Of a stretch of DNA of 64,000 nucleotides, positions 8,980 to 18,806 are shown piece after piece. The position numbers and the translations under genes are program-made. The DNA lies in contig NZ_BMJT01000004.1 in assembly GCF_014643595.1 (NCBI RefSeq), positions 1-64,000 of the forward strand, given 5' to 3'. The stretch's first letter is position 1. The number at the start of each line of letters is the position of its first letter. The notes below the pieces were generated by a model. The model was not told the origin of the DNA. It saw only the letters and a program-made list of their open reading frames with translations, and made no database searches. The DNA comes from Lysinibacillus alkalisoli (GTDB lineage Bacteria > Bacillota > Bacilli > Bacillales_A > Planococcaceae).

Positions 8980-9612
8980 ATGCTAGAGACGATGCAACAA
9001 TTAGGTAAATTTAAAACATTAACACCAAAACAAAGTGAAACATTCCAACAGTGGAATGAAGTGGCTTTTCAAGAAGGTGCGCTTTCTCATAAATTAAAAG
9101 AAGTGATGGCTATTGCTTGTGCATCTGCTACAGGTTGTGAATTTTGTTTAGAGTTACATGCTAAAGGAGCACAAAAAGCGGGTGCAACACAAGAAGAAGT
9201 TGGAGAGGCATTAATGATTGCTACAGCAGCGATGGCTGGTGCTGGTTTTGCTCATGGTGCATTAGCGTATCAAGCTTATGATGAAAGTACAGATGATGAG
9301 CTATTTAAAAAATCGTATTTAATGAACACGATGGCAATGAAAGAAGCAGCGCCAAAAGATTTTCAAGCCTTCTTTGGCTTCACAAATAGCGTGATGGTAG
9401 AAGGTGCGCTATCTAAAAAAGATAAAGAGTTAATTGCTGTTGCTGTGACACATGTTACGGCATGCCCATATTGCATTGATACACATGTTAAACAAGCGAA
9501 GAAATTAGGGGCAACGAAGGAAGAAATTACAGAGGCAATTTTTGTAGCAAGTGCAATGAATGCAGGTAGTGCTTATACAAAGAGCGGTAAAGTGTTAAAG
9601 TATTTTAAATAA
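8980..9612 (+). CDS. double carboxymuconolactone-decarboxylase (AhpD-like) protein
   Basis: A 210-residue protein built from two CMD modules. Each has the AhpD-type redox motif CxxCxxxH: GCEFCLELHAKGA near residue 50 and CPYCIDTHVKQA near residue 160. AhpD-like proteins relay electrons to peroxiredoxins or act as alkylhydroperoxidases. The two intact CxxC pairs make a redox role more likely than gamma-carboxymuconolactone decarboxylation. It is monocistronic, with its own operator-like repeat upstream and a terminator downstream. Start ATG 8980 follows AAAGGGG. Confidence 0.82.
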   Translation: MLETMQQLGKFKTLTPKQSETFQQWNEVAFQEGALSHKLKEVMAIACASATGCEFCLELHAKGAQKAGATQEEVGEALMIATAAMAGAGFAHGALAYQAYDESTDDELFKKSYLMNTMAMKEAAPKDFQAFFGFTNSVMVEGALSKKDKELIAVAVTHVTACPYCIDTHVKQAKKLGATKEEITEAIFVASAMNAGSAYTKSGKVLKYFK

Positions 9613-9618
9613 ACAGAG

Positions 9619-9653
9619 TAAAACCTACGGAAAATATTTTCCGTAGGTTTTAT
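9619..9653. terminator. bidirectional intrinsic terminator
   Basis: Stem AAAACCTACGGAAAA / TTTTCCGTAGGTTTT with minimal loop, between the convergent AhpD-like gene and trpS. Confidence 0.88.
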
Positions 9654-9678
9654 TTAATAATATAGGGTTGTGGGTATA

Positions 9679-10940
<1,262 letters not shown>

Positions 10941-10945
10941 AGTAA

Positions 10946-10975
10946 ATTATAAGTGACCTACGAAATAAAAAGCAA
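10946..10975 (-). promoter_or_regulatory. SigA promoter of the trpS leader
   Basis: On the minus strand TTGCTT (10975-10970), 18-base spacer, TATAAT (10951-10946), placing the transcript start near 10939 at the head of the T-box leader. Confidence 0.75.
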
Positions 10976-11311
10976 GTGAAACTTTCTATAAAGTAGAACG
11001 TAATAAGTAGTAGTAGTCATTTTTTCTTCTCGATTAACAAATTTCAATTGAGAATGAATATTTTATTTTTTTTACAGGTTTAGAAGATATATAAAAGGGA
11101 AAATAAGGGATGAGCCTTTGTAAATGATAAAAAATATAAGTAAAAGAGAATTGAAACTTATAAAAAATTGAATAAGTCGCAAAAAATTCACATAGAACTA
11201 TATTCAAATGACGTTTTGTATATTATAATAAAGCTAGCGAGTAAATTATAGTAATTATAAATAAAATGATTCATGATGCATAAATAAAATGAATGAGAGG
11301 ATGTGTCAAAC
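10976..11311 (+). other. AT-rich trpS-spx intergenic region
   Basis: About 335 bases with no open frame worth calling and no strong inverted repeat. A TATAAT at 11224-11229 could be the -10 of spx, but no convincing -35 is seen 16-18 bases upstream. spx of B. subtilis has several promoters, so other weak ones may be hidden here. Confidence 0.4.
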
Positions 11312-11710
11312 ATGTTAGTTACATTATTCACTTCTCCAAGTTGTACTTCATGTCGTAAAGCAAAAGCATGGTTAGAGGAACACGAAATTCCGTATAAAGA
11401 GCGTAATATTTTTGCTGAGCCTTTAAGCATCAGCGAAATCAAAGAAATTTTAAGCATGACTGAAGATGGAACAGATGAGATTATCTCAACTCGTTCTAAA
11501 ATATTCCAAAAATTAAATGTAGATGTCGAAAGTTTGCCACTACAACATTTATATGAATTAATTCAAGAGCATCCTGGTTTATTACGTCGTCCGATCATTT
11601 TAGATGAGAAGCGCCTACAGGTAGGCTATAATGAAGACGAGATCCGTCGTTTCTTACCACGTAAGGTTCGTGCTTATCAGTTGCAAGAAGCACAAAAGAT
11701 GGTAAACTAA
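11312..11710 (+). CDS. spx: transcriptional regulator Spx
   Basis: A 132-residue ArsC-like regulator that binds the RNA polymerase alpha C-terminal domain and redirects transcription under disulfide stress. The redox switch C11-x2-C14 lies in [10 protein letters not shown], and the family block [27 protein letters not shown] is intact. ATG 11312 was chosen over GTG 11303 because GAGAGG (11295-11300) is too close to the GTG. Its adaptor YjbH (19045-19866) and the ClpC adaptor MecA are encoded nearby, the conserved Bacillales arrangement. Confidence 0.96.
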   Translation: MLVTLFTSPSCTSCRKAKAWLEEHEIPYKERNIFAEPLSISEIKEILSMTEDGTDEIISTRSKIFQKLNVDVESLPLQHLYELIQEHPGLLRRPIILDEKRLQVGYNEDEIRRFLPRKVRAYQLQEAQKMVN

Positions 11711-11721
11711 ATAAAATAGAT

Positions 11722-11756
11722 AAGATGTTATGCTATGCATAGCGTCTTTTTTTATA
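11722..11756 (+). terminator. intrinsic terminator after spx
   Basis: Stem GATGTTATGC / GCATAGCGTC with G-U pairs, followed by seven T residues. Confidence 0.75.
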
Positions 11757-11838
11757 TAGCAAATCTTTTTCTTTTTGGTCAAAAAGCATTACAATGGAGA
11801 TAGCATATCCTACTTACATGTGAAGGGAGTTGGCGTAT

Positions 11839-12492
11839 ATGAATATCGAACGCATAAACGATAATACAATTAAGTTATATTTAACAAATCATGACATTGA
11901 AGAAAGAGGCTACGATAGCAATACCGTATGGCTGAATCCTGCAAAAAGTGATGAGTTATTTATGGAAGTATTACAAGAAGCAGATGAGCAAGAATATCTA
12001 GAAGCGGAAGGGCTAATGTGGGCATATGTGCGTGGCATGGACGCAGGGGTTGAGATTGTTGTAACACGCTCAAATGCTATGAAAGAAATTGAAAAAATGT
12101 TTACCTCTATTTTCGAACAAGATGAGGAAGAACTACTAATTGAAGATATGCTTTTCAGTGAAGAGCATTATGGTTATAAATCGGATGCGGCAGAAGATGC
12201 AGAATTACAGCAAGATGCCATCGTTTATGTCTTTGATGATATTGATGAACTTGTACCATTAGCACATCGCTTAATGAAAGATGAGTTAACGACGTCACTC
12301 TACACATTCGAAAATAAATTTTATCTCGTATTAGCAACAGAAACGTTATCTGCAAATGATTTAGCGAAGTATGATGCGATTATTAGTGAATATATTGTAG
12401 CAAGTGAAATGACGACGTATTATTTAAAAGAGTATGGTGTAGCGGTTATGTTAGACCATTGTTTTGAAACTGTAACAACACACTTTGTATAG
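11839..12492 (+). CDS. mecA: ClpC adaptor protein MecA
   Basis: A 217-residue adaptor that delivers ComK/ComS and other clients to ClpCP. The N-terminal substrate domain (MNIERINDNTIKLYLTNHDIEERGYD) and C-terminal ClpC-binding domain (DIDELVPLAHRL onward, ending in the YYLKEYGVAVMLDH block) are both recognisable, joined by an acidic linker at about 90-120. ATG 11839 is nine bases after AAGGGAG; TTG 11830 overlaps that site. Order spx-mecA-(insert)-coiA-pepF follows B. subtilis. Confidence 0.92.
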   Translation: MNIERINDNTIKLYLTNHDIEERGYDSNTVWLNPAKSDELFMEVLQEADEQEYLEAEGLMWAYVRGMDAGVEIVVTRSNAMKEIEKMFTSIFEQDEEELLIEDMLFSEEHYGYKSDAAEDAELQQDAIVYVFDDIDELVPLAHRLMKDELTTSLYTFENKFYLVLATETLSANDLAKYDAIISEYIVASEMTTYYLKEYGVAVMLDHCFETVTTHFV

Positions 12493-12521
12493 CATGTAAC
12501 ATGAAATATAAGCTGTTTAAA

Positions 12522-12570
12522 AGACAAGTTTAAGTCGCTCATCGATAGCGGTCTTAAACTTGTCTATTTT
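12522..12570 (+). terminator. intrinsic terminator after mecA
   Basis: Stem AGACAAGTTTAAG / CTTAAACTTGTCT (12522-12534 with 12553-12565) then a T-rich tract. Confidence 0.8.
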
Positions 12571-12584
12571 TATGAGCATCGTCT

Positions 12585-12632
12585 ATAAAAAACAGACATT
12601 AACGAAATATCGTCAATGCCTGCTTCATGTTA
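12585..12632 (-). terminator. intrinsic terminator of the cyclodeaminase operon
   Basis: On the minus strand GCAGGCATTGACG pairs with CGTTAATGTCTGT, followed by TTTTTT. Confidence 0.75.
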
Positions 12633-13613
12633 CTATTCGACTGTAATTGTTTCCCCGTAAGGTTTAACGACACGATAAGTGCCTTCAGCGACAGCAAGGT
12701 CATAGTAAGATGCACCTACCGACTTAAAGATGGTAATGACATTGTCATCGCGGCGTGTGAGTGACTCATCTGTTACAACATCTTCTAAAGAGGCAAAGAT
12801 GTTATCAAATGACCATGTACCTTGTTTAACGGCAGCGATAAATTCACCTGCTTCATGTTTAAAGCCTTCCACATCATCTACAATAATTTGCTGCTCATTT
12901 GTAATTAAAGCAGTATCAATTTCGCGCATCTCTGGTAAATAAGAACCTACACCATTAATATGTGTACCAGCTTGTACGTCACTTTTTAAGATAACGCTCT
13001 CTGTTGAGCGTGTAGCACAATTAATAATTTGAGCTTGTGTAGTTGCTTCAGCGGCGCTATCAACAACAATAATTGTAGCTTTCACACCAAAATGTTCTAA
13101 TCGCTCTTTAAAAGTAAACGCTTTCTCTTTTGTGCGGTTGTATAAATAAATCGTCGTTAAATCGCGCACTTCATTAATGCCTAGTACTTGTTCAAAGGCC
13201 ATACCACCTGTGCCGATAACAGCTAATGTATCTGCATCTTTTTTAGCAAAACGATCTGTAGCAATGGCAGATTGAGCACCTGTGCGTAAACGAGTTAAGT
13301 AAGAGGCATTCATTAAAGCAATATGTTGCCCACTTTCCATCTCTGTCAATAACATAGCACCTTGTGTTGTTGGTAAGTTTTTTGTTGCATTAGTTGGGAA
13401 AATAGATACAACTTTCATTGCAGCCATTTTGCTATCTAAATTTAAACATGGCATGTAAAGAGCGGAAGCATCGTACTCCTCTACGTTAACAACTGTACGT
13501 TCTGGCGCATCAATTAAACCATTCTTTTTTGCGCGCAATGTTTTTTTTACATCATCAATAGCATCAGCCATGCCGTAATGTTTTTGAATTATACTTTGAT
13601 TAAAAACTAACAA
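12633..13613 (-). CDS. ornithine cyclodeaminase / mu-crystallin family dehydrogenase
   Basis: A 326-residue NAD(P)-dependent enzyme of the OCD/mu-crystallin fold. The Rossmann motif VIGTGGMAFEQV is at about 127-138, with substrate-side residues KVVSIFPTN and RTGAQSA(I)ATDRF. Members include ornithine cyclodeaminase (ornithine to proline), alanine dehydrogenase and ketimine reductase; which one cannot be told here. The start is TTG: the strong ribosome site AAGGAGTGG lies just upstream and overlaps the end of the transporter gene, with stop and start one base apart, implying translational coupling. Co-transcription with an MHS-type symporter suggests uptake and catabolism of an amino or imino acid. 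Confidence 0.8.
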   Translation of the reverse strand: MLVFNQSIIQKHYGMADAIDDVKKTLRAKKNGLIDAPERTVVNVEEYDASALYMPCLNLDSKMAAMKVVSIFPTNATKNLPTTQGAMLLTEMESGQHIALMNASYLTRLRTGAQSAIATDRFAKKDADTLAVIGTGGMAFEQVLGINEVRDLTTIYLYNRTKEKAFTFKERLEHFGVKATIIVVDSAAEATTQAQIINCATRSTESVILKSDVQAGTHINGVGSYLPEMREIDTALITNEQQIIVDDVEGFKHEAGEFIAAVKQGTWSFDNIFASLEDVVTDESLTRRDDNVITIFKSVGASYYDLAVAEGTYRVVKPYGETITVE

Positions 13614-13614
13614 A

Positions 13615-14916
13615 TTACCACTCCTTAGCGATTTCTACTTCTTGTTTTGCTTCTTTCTTTAAACTTCTAATAGCAGCTACTGAAATAAGTGAAATGACAG
13701 CAGTTAACATGATGTAAATAGCAATAGGTGTCCATGAATCATTGAATCTTACCAGTAAAGCTGTAGCTACTAATGGTGCTGTACCACCAGCGATTGCTGC
13801 GCCAAATTGATAACCTAGTGTAATGCCTGTATAACGAATTTTAGCGTCAAAAATCTCTGAGAACATAGTGCCAAGCACAGCTGTAATGGGTGCCCAAATC
13901 ACACCTAAACCAATGATAGTTGAGATAAGTAAAGCTAAAAATGTACCTTGATGTAAAATCCAAAAGTATGGGAATGCATATAAGAACATAGCAAGCGTAC
14001 CATACACATACATTTTTTTGCGGCCAATTTTATCTGATAAACTACCCATAATTGGAATTAAGATGGTTGTGATTACAGTAGCAATCATAACAGCAATTAA
14101 CGTTTCTGCATAAGTAAAGCCTAAATACTTTGGTGCATAAGAAATAACAAATGTACCGAAAATGTAAAATGGTGCTGTTTCAACAAATTTAGCGCCAATG
14201 GAAATTAATACTTCACGCCAATGTGTTTTTAATGTTTCGATAAGTGGCACTTTTACAACATCACCAGAAGCTTGCATTTCTTTAAAGTCAGGTGTTTCAT
14301 CAATACCTTTACGGATCCAAAAGCCAAATAATACGAGTAAAGCACTTAAAATAAATGGTACACGCCATCCCCATGAAATAAATGCCTCTTGAGATACTGA
14401 AGATGTAATGAAGGTTAATGCTCCTGTACCTAAGAACATACCAATAGTTACGCCCATTTGTGGAATTGAACCGTATAACCCACGTTTTTCAGGTGGCGCA
14501 TACTCATAAGCAAGTAATAACGCACCGCCCCATTCGCCTCCAATGCCTAACCCTTGAACTAAGCGTAATGTAACTAATAAGATAGGCGCAGCGACACCAA
14601 TGGCTTGATAGGTTGGCAATAAGCCCATTAAAAATGTAGCGCCACCCATTAATGTTAATGTAATAATTAATGTTTTTTTACGTCCAATCTTATCCCCAAT
14701 ATGACTAAAAATAATACCACCAAACGGACGGATAAAGAATGCTAATGCTAGTGAAGCATATGATAATAAAAGACCTACTGTTGGATCATCAGCTACAAAG
14801 AATACTTGATTAAATACTAATCCCGCAACAGTTGCATATAGGAAATAATCAAACCATTCAATGGAACTCCCCACTAAGCTAGCAATCCATATTTTACGTT
14901 CTTGTTTTTTGTCCAT
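13615..14916 (-). CDS. MFS metabolite:H+ symporter (MHS, ProP/KgtP-like)
   Basis: A 433-residue, twelve-helix inner-membrane symporter. Family hallmarks: SSIEWFDYFLYATVAGLVF at the N-terminus, the DKIGRKKTL loop 2-3 motif and its repeat DKIGRKKMYV, RLVQGLGIGGEWGGALLLA, and GWRVPF. MHS proteins carry proline, betaine, alpha-ketoglutarate, citrate or shikimate. ATG 14916 is used because AGGGGTGA is correctly placed; the reading frame extends upstream without a ribosome site. First gene of a two-gene operon with the cyclodeaminase, divergent from an XRE-cupin regulator. Confidence 0.85.
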   Translation of the reverse strand: MDKKQERKIWIASLVGSSIEWFDYFLYATVAGLVFNQVFFVADDPTVGLLLSYASLALAFFIRPFGGIIFSHIGDKIGRKKTLIITLTLMGGATFLMGLLPTYQAIGVAAPILLVTLRLVQGLGIGGEWGGALLLAYEYAPPEKRGLYGSIPQMGVTIGMFLGTGALTFITSSVSQEAFISWGWRVPFILSALLVLFGFWIRKGIDETPDFKEMQASGDVVKVPLIETLKTHWREVLISIGAKFVETAPFYIFGTFVISYAPKYLGFTYAETLIAVMIATVITTILIPIMGSLSDKIGRKKMYVYGTLAMFLYAFPYFWILHQGTFLALLISTIIGLGVIWAPITAVLGTMFSEIFDAKIRYTGITLGYQFGAAIAGGTAPLVATALLVRFNDSWTPIAIYIMLTAVISLISVAAIRSLKKEAKQEVEIAKEW

Positions 14917-14954
14917 ACATTCACCCCTAAGTTGAAAATTGAAGTAATACTTTA

Positions 14955-15016
14955 ATTCACTGTATAATAGTATTAAATAATCTGTCAATTATTTTTTAGA
15001 TAATATTTTGTATAAT
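14955..15016. promoter_or_regulatory. divergent promoters of the transporter operon and XRE-cupin gene
   Basis: Minus strand: TTGACA (complement of TGTCAA, about 14979-14984) followed 16 bases later by TATACA for the transporter operon. Plus strand: TATAAT (15011-15016) about 22 bases before the XRE gene, without an obvious -35. The very AT-rich overlap is where the XRE regulator would be expected to bind both promoters. Confidence 0.55.
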
Positions 15017-15038
15017 AAATATAAATGAGGTGAAGAAT

Positions 15039-15536
15039 TTGGGAGAATCATTAGGACAAAAAGTACGAAATATACGTAAAAGAGAGAAAATGACGCTGAA
15101 AGAATTATCTGAAAAAACAGGCGTATCCATCAGTTTTTTATCACAAGTAGAACTGAATAAAAGTAGCGCCACACTTGAAACTTTGCGTAAAATTGCGGAT
15201 GCATTGCATATTCATCCAAGCGCCTTTTTTAATGGTGAAGAAGAGCAAGAAGAGATGTTACCGTTTACATATGAAGATTTATCCAAAAATGTAAAAGATG
15301 CAAGTTTTAAACCATTAAAAATAATGTTAAAACCTTTTGAAAATCGAGGTGAAAATATTCAACATGCTGGTCATGAATTTATTTATGTATTAAAAGGGGA
15401 GGTATGCATTACATTAGAAAATGAAAAATTTATTTTGCAAGAAGGGCAATCTACCTTCTATAATTCAATGCGTCCCCATTATTGGCGTAATGATACAGCA
15501 GAGCCCTGTGTGTTTTTAGTTGTAACGAATGGCTAA
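15039..15536 (+). CDS. XRE-family regulator with C-terminal cupin domain
   Basis: A 165-residue two-domain regulator. The helix-turn-helix (about 5-60: LGQKVRNIRKREKMTLKELS, VSISFLSQVEL) precedes a cupin sensor domain (about 90-165) with GHEFIYVLKGEV and QEGQSTFYNSMRPHYW. Such proteins usually control a neighbouring amine or amino-acid operon, here the divergent MHS/cyclodeaminase pair. TTG 15039 is preferred because AGGTG (15028-15032) precedes it by six bases; the in-frame GTG 15030 overlaps that site. Confidence 0.82.
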   Translation: MGESLGQKVRNIRKREKMTLKELSEKTGVSISFLSQVELNKSSATLETLRKIADALHIHPSAFFNGEEEQEEMLPFTYEDLSKNVKDASFKPLKIMLKPFENRGENIQHAGHEFIYVLKGEVCITLENEKFILQEGQSTFYNSMRPHYWRNDTAEPCVFLVVTNG

Positions 15537-15608
15537 TAAAGCAGCTATTACATAACGGTTTGTGTATAAGTGGTTAAAAAACGCAATACAACACATCTGA
15601 AAGGAATG

Positions 15609-15647
15609 AGTGGTGAAGGGATTATTCCCTTACCACTTGTTGTATTT
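15609..15647 (+). terminator. probable terminator after the XRE gene
   Basis: Stem AGTGGTGAAGGG / CCCTTACCACT with one bulged base, followed by a T-rich but interrupted tract. Weaker than the other terminators in the window. Confidence 0.5.
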
Positions 15648-15652
15648 AGCGG

Positions 15653-15718
15653 AAAATAGAATTTTGCCTACTTATATTGGTTAATGGTTAGTATTATGGT
15701 ATCCTCCGTGTAAGGAGG
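15653..15718 (+). promoter_or_regulatory. coiA upstream signals: single ComK-type AT box and SD-sequestering hairpin
   Basis: AAAATAGAATTTT (15653-15665) fits one AAAA-N5-TTTT half of a ComK box; I do not find a good second half at the usual 8, 18 or 31-base spacings. CCTCC (15703-15707) can pair with GGAGG (15714-15718), hiding the coiA ribosome site in a small stem. Both are observations; function is inference. Confidence 0.4.
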
Positions 15719-15726
15719 TTGAGAGG

Positions 15727-16764
15727 GTGTTAATCGCAAAGTATCATCAAGGTTTACTTAATACAGTAGAACAAACGACTCAGCAATTATTAGCACTTCA
15801 AAACAATACTTTTTTCTGTCCACAATGTGGGAAGCGGGTTATTTTAAAAATAGGTACAAAAATTACGCCTCATTTTGCCCATCAAAGCAAAAGATGCACA
15901 GGGTTTACAGAAGGAGAAAGTGCCATACATCTCCTTGGTAAACAGCAATTATACAAATGGTTGCAATCTTTTGGCTATGTGGAATTAGAGCCTTTGTTGC
16001 CAGCACTTATGCAAAGGCCAGACATTCTAGTTACAATCAAAGACCAGCAATATGCTATTGAGTTTCAATGTAGTCCAATTAGTGTGGAGCAACTTACACG
16101 ACGTACAGAAGGTTATCAACAACAAAACATTATTCCTATCTGGCTATTCCTTACACCACCTTTACCACAACGCATGACAAAATATCCCCTTAAAAAAATG
16201 TATAAGGCTGGCATGCAATTCACTACTCAACATATTCCTTTTCTCATGTTTTACCATCCACATACGCAAAAATTCACCTATTTAACGAATATTTTAGCCT
16301 TATATGGTAAACAACATATTGTTAAGCCACAATACATCACACTTAATCGTCAACAATTTCCCTTTTTTATACCATCACCTTTAAGTACGCTTGATGAACA
16401 AACGTATACCACCATTTTTATGAAAGCAAAGCAACAATACCTTCAAAATGAGTGGCGTTTTGGCAAACGTCATAATAATATACTCTTTCTCAGCTGTTAT
16501 ACTTTGCGTATCAGTTTATTTGAGTTACCCGAATACATAGGAGTCCCTACGGCCTGGCAGAGTGTTTTACCATTTCCCGTAGTATGGCAAAGTGCCTTAC
16601 ATGCCACAGCAAAATTAAATGACCAAACCATTTATGATGTGGAATTAGAGCCTTTTCTTCAGCATTTTACAAATCATATTCCTATAGCTATGCAAGAGAT
16701 GACACGCTATTTATCAAGGTTAAACACTGAACATAATAAAAAATTAACAGATTATTTGCAATAA
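15727..16764 (+). CDS. coiA: competence protein CoiA
   Basis: A 345-residue CoiA-like protein. It has an N-terminal zinc-finger-like region (FFCPQCGKRVILK followed by PHFAH), and a PD-(D/E)xK-like nuclease core (QRPDILV, AIEFQCSPIS) that defines the family. CoiA is needed for RecA-dependent recombination of transforming DNA. It keeps its Bacillus place before pepF. The start is GTG 15727, seven bases after a full AAGGAGG. The cysteine pair C31/C34 is intact. The C-terminal half is poorly conserved and carries no motif I recognise. Confidence 0.88.
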   Translation: MLIAKYHQGLLNTVEQTTQQLLALQNNTFFCPQCGKRVILKIGTKITPHFAHQSKRCTGFTEGESAIHLLGKQQLYKWLQSFGYVELEPLLPALMQRPDILVTIKDQQYAIEFQCSPISVEQLTRRTEGYQQQNIIPIWLFLTPPLPQRMTKYPLKKMYKAGMQFTTQHIPFLMFYHPHTQKFTYLTNILALYGKQHIVKPQYITLNRQQFPFFIPSPLSTLDEQTYTTIFMKAKQQYLQNEWRFGKRHNNILFLSCYTLRISLFELPEYIGVPTAWQSVLPFPVVWQSALHATAKLNDQTIYDVELEPFLQHFTNHIPIAMQEMTRYLSRLNTEHNKKLTDYLQ

Positions 16765-16831
16765 CGGTTATATTTTGGGAAAATACGTATAGATGAATGC
16801 AAATTCACCTTAGATGAAGGAGGCAATAATA

Positions 16832-18634
16832 ATGTCAGAATTATTAACACGTAATGAAGTACCAAAAGAGTTTACATGGAACCTAGAAGCTATTTTTGCT
16901 ACAGATGATAAATGGGAGGAAGAGTATCAAGCTGTTAATACGTTACTTGAAGATGCTACCAATTACTCAGGCACATTACAAGATGGCGCACAAGCTTTGT
17001 TAAGTGCTTTACAATATCATGACGAGGTATATCGCCGTACAATGGTATTATACAATTACGCACATATGCGTTATGACCAAGATACAACGAATAGTACATA
17101 TCAAGGTATGAATAGTCGTATGAATGCATTAGCAGCTAAAGTATCTTCAGCATTAGCTTTTTTAACGCCAGAGATTTTAGCTTTAACGGAAGAGCAATTA
17201 ACCGCTTATTTAAATGAAAGTGAAGCATTACATCTTTATAAACAATATTTAGATGAGTTAGCTTTACAACGCCCTCATGTACTACCAGCAGAGCAAGAAG
17301 CCTTGTTAGCACAATTAGCAGAAGTCACAGATGCATCATCTAACACATTTGGTATGTTAAACAATGCTGATTTAGTATTCCCTAAAGTAAAAGATGATGA
17401 AGGCAAGGAAGTGCGACTTACACATGGTAACTACATTACTATGTTAGAGAGCAAAAATCGTGATGTGCGTGCTGGTGCATTCACTACTTTATATGCCACA
17501 TATGAAAAATTTCAAAATACATTTGCTTCAACATTAGCAGGGCAAGTTAAGCGCGATAATGTGAATGCACGTATTCGTAAATATTCATCGGCACGCCATG
17601 CTGCAATGTCCAATAACTTTATTCCAGAAAAGGTATATGACCAATTAGTAGACACAATTCATAAAAACTTGCCATTATTACATCGCTACGTAGCATTGCG
17701 TAAAAAAGTACTTGGTTTAGATGAGCTTCATATGTATGACTTATTTACACCACTAGTGCCAGAAGTAGATATGCCAATGCCTTATGAAGAAGCAAAAGAG
17801 ATCATGTTAAAAAGCTTTGCACCATTAGGTGAAGAGTACCAATCCATCGTTGAAGAAGGTTTAAATAATCGCTGGGTAGATGTTTTAGAAAACAAAGGGA
17901 AAAGAAGCGGTGCTTACTCGTCAGGAACATACGGAACATATCCATATGTGTTGATGAATTGGCAAGACAATGTCAATAACTTATTCACATTAGCACATGA
18001 ATTTGGTCATAGTATGCATAGTTATTATTCACGTCAAAATCAACCATTTATTTATAGTGACTACTCTATTTTTGTTGCTGAAGTAGCTTCAACATGTAAT
18101 GAAGAATTATTAAATGATTATTTATTAAAGACAGTTGAAGACCCTAAGCAAAAGATTTACTTATTAAATTTATGGTTAGACGGTTTCCGCAGCACAGTGT
18201 TCCGACAAACAATGTTTGCAGAATTTGAACATATTATTCATCAAATGGATCAAAATGGTGAGGCTTTAACAGCAGAAGGTTTAACAAAAATCTATTATGA
18301 TTTAAATAAACAGTACTTTGGTGACGATATTGTGATTGATGAGCAAATTGGTTTAGAGTGGTCACGTATCCCTCACTTCTATTACAATTATTATGTGTAC
18401 CAATATGCGACGGGACAATCAGCTGCAACTGCTTTAAGCAAGCAGATTCTTGAAGAAGGAGAGCCAGCTGTTGAGCGTTACATTAATAATTTCTTAAAAG
18501 CAGGCTGCTCAGATTATCCAATTGAAGTATTAAAATCAGCAGGTGTTGATATGAATGAAGCAACACCAATTGAAGAAGCATGTGCTGTATTTGAAGAGCG
18601 ATTAAATGAATTAGAACAACTATTATTACAATAA
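16832..18634 (+). CDS. pepF: oligoendopeptidase F
   Basis: A 600-residue cytosolic M3 metallopeptidase cleaving short peptides. The zinc motif HEFGHSMHSYY is present, with the third ligand glutamate expected in the YSIFVAEVASTCNEELL helix. Length matches PepF. ATG 16832 is eight bases after AAGGAGG; an upstream in-frame ATG overlaps that site. Lies directly after coiA and before the RoxS sRNA, the conserved order. Confidence 0.95.
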   Translation: MSELLTRNEVPKEFTWNLEAIFATDDKWEEEYQAVNTLLEDATNYSGTLQDGAQALLSALQYHDEVYRRTMVLYNYAHMRYDQDTTNSTYQGMNSRMNALAAKVSSALAFLTPEILALTEEQLTAYLNESEALHLYKQYLDELALQRPHVLPAEQEALLAQLAEVTDASSNTFGMLNNADLVFPKVKDDEGKEVRLTHGNYITMLESKNRDVRAGAFTTLYATYEKFQNTFASTLAGQVKRDNVNARIRKYSSARHAAMSNNFIPEKVYDQLVDTIHKNLPLLHRYVALRKKVLGLDELHMYDLFTPLVPEVDMPMPYEEAKEIMLKSFAPLGEEYQSIVEEGLNNRWVDVLENKGKRSGAYSSGTYGTYPYVLMNWQDNVNNLFTLAHEFGHSMHSYYSRQNQPFIYSDYSIFVAEVASTCNEELLNDYLLKTVEDPKQKIYLLNLWLDGFRSTVFRQTMFAEFEHIIHQMDQNGEALTAEGLTKIYYDLNKQYFGDDIVIDEQIGLEWSRIPHFYYNYYVYQYATGQSAATALSKQILEEGEPAVERYINNFLKAGCSDYPIEVLKSAGVDMNEATPIEEACAVFEERLNELEQLLLQ

Positions 18635-18642
18635 TGATTTAC

Positions 18643-18688
18643 ATGTCTGACAACCATTACAATATACGGTTGTCAGACATTTTTTGGG
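18643..18688 (+). terminator. intrinsic terminator after pepF
   Basis: Thirteen-base-pair stem ATGTCTGACAACC / GGTTGTCAGACAT (18643-18655 with 18668-18680) then TTTTTT. It ends pepF before the separate RoxS unit. Confidence 0.9.
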
Positions 18689-18732
18689 TTTTTTAGGTCT
18701 ATTAGTTATGAAAACGTTTTATCTATGGCGAA

Positions 18733-18806
18733 TTTGTGAAACCATATACAAATGGTTGCATATTGGCTATATGCATGATAAAGTAATGAATGTGAAATAA
18801 ATCACA
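18733..18806 (+). promoter_or_regulatory. roxS control region: ResD-like box and Rex operator
   Basis: TGTGAAATAAATCACA (18791-18806) is a perfect TGTGA-N6-TCACA palindrome embedded in an ATGTGA...TCACAA context. That fits the Rex operator (TTGTGAA...TTCACAA) and also an Fnr/Crp half-site pair. TTTGTGAAA (18733-18741) matches the ResD consensus in eight of nine positions. A possible -10 is GATAAA near 18777. RoxS of B. subtilis is reported to be induced by ResD and repressed by Rex, so these sites agree with the sRNA call. Confidence 0.65.

Noticed and set aside
18791-18806. Fnr or Crp operator for an unknown protein gene
   Set aside because: No open frame follows; the downstream sequence matches RoxS/RsaE, for which a Rex operator is expected. 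Fnr binding remains possible.
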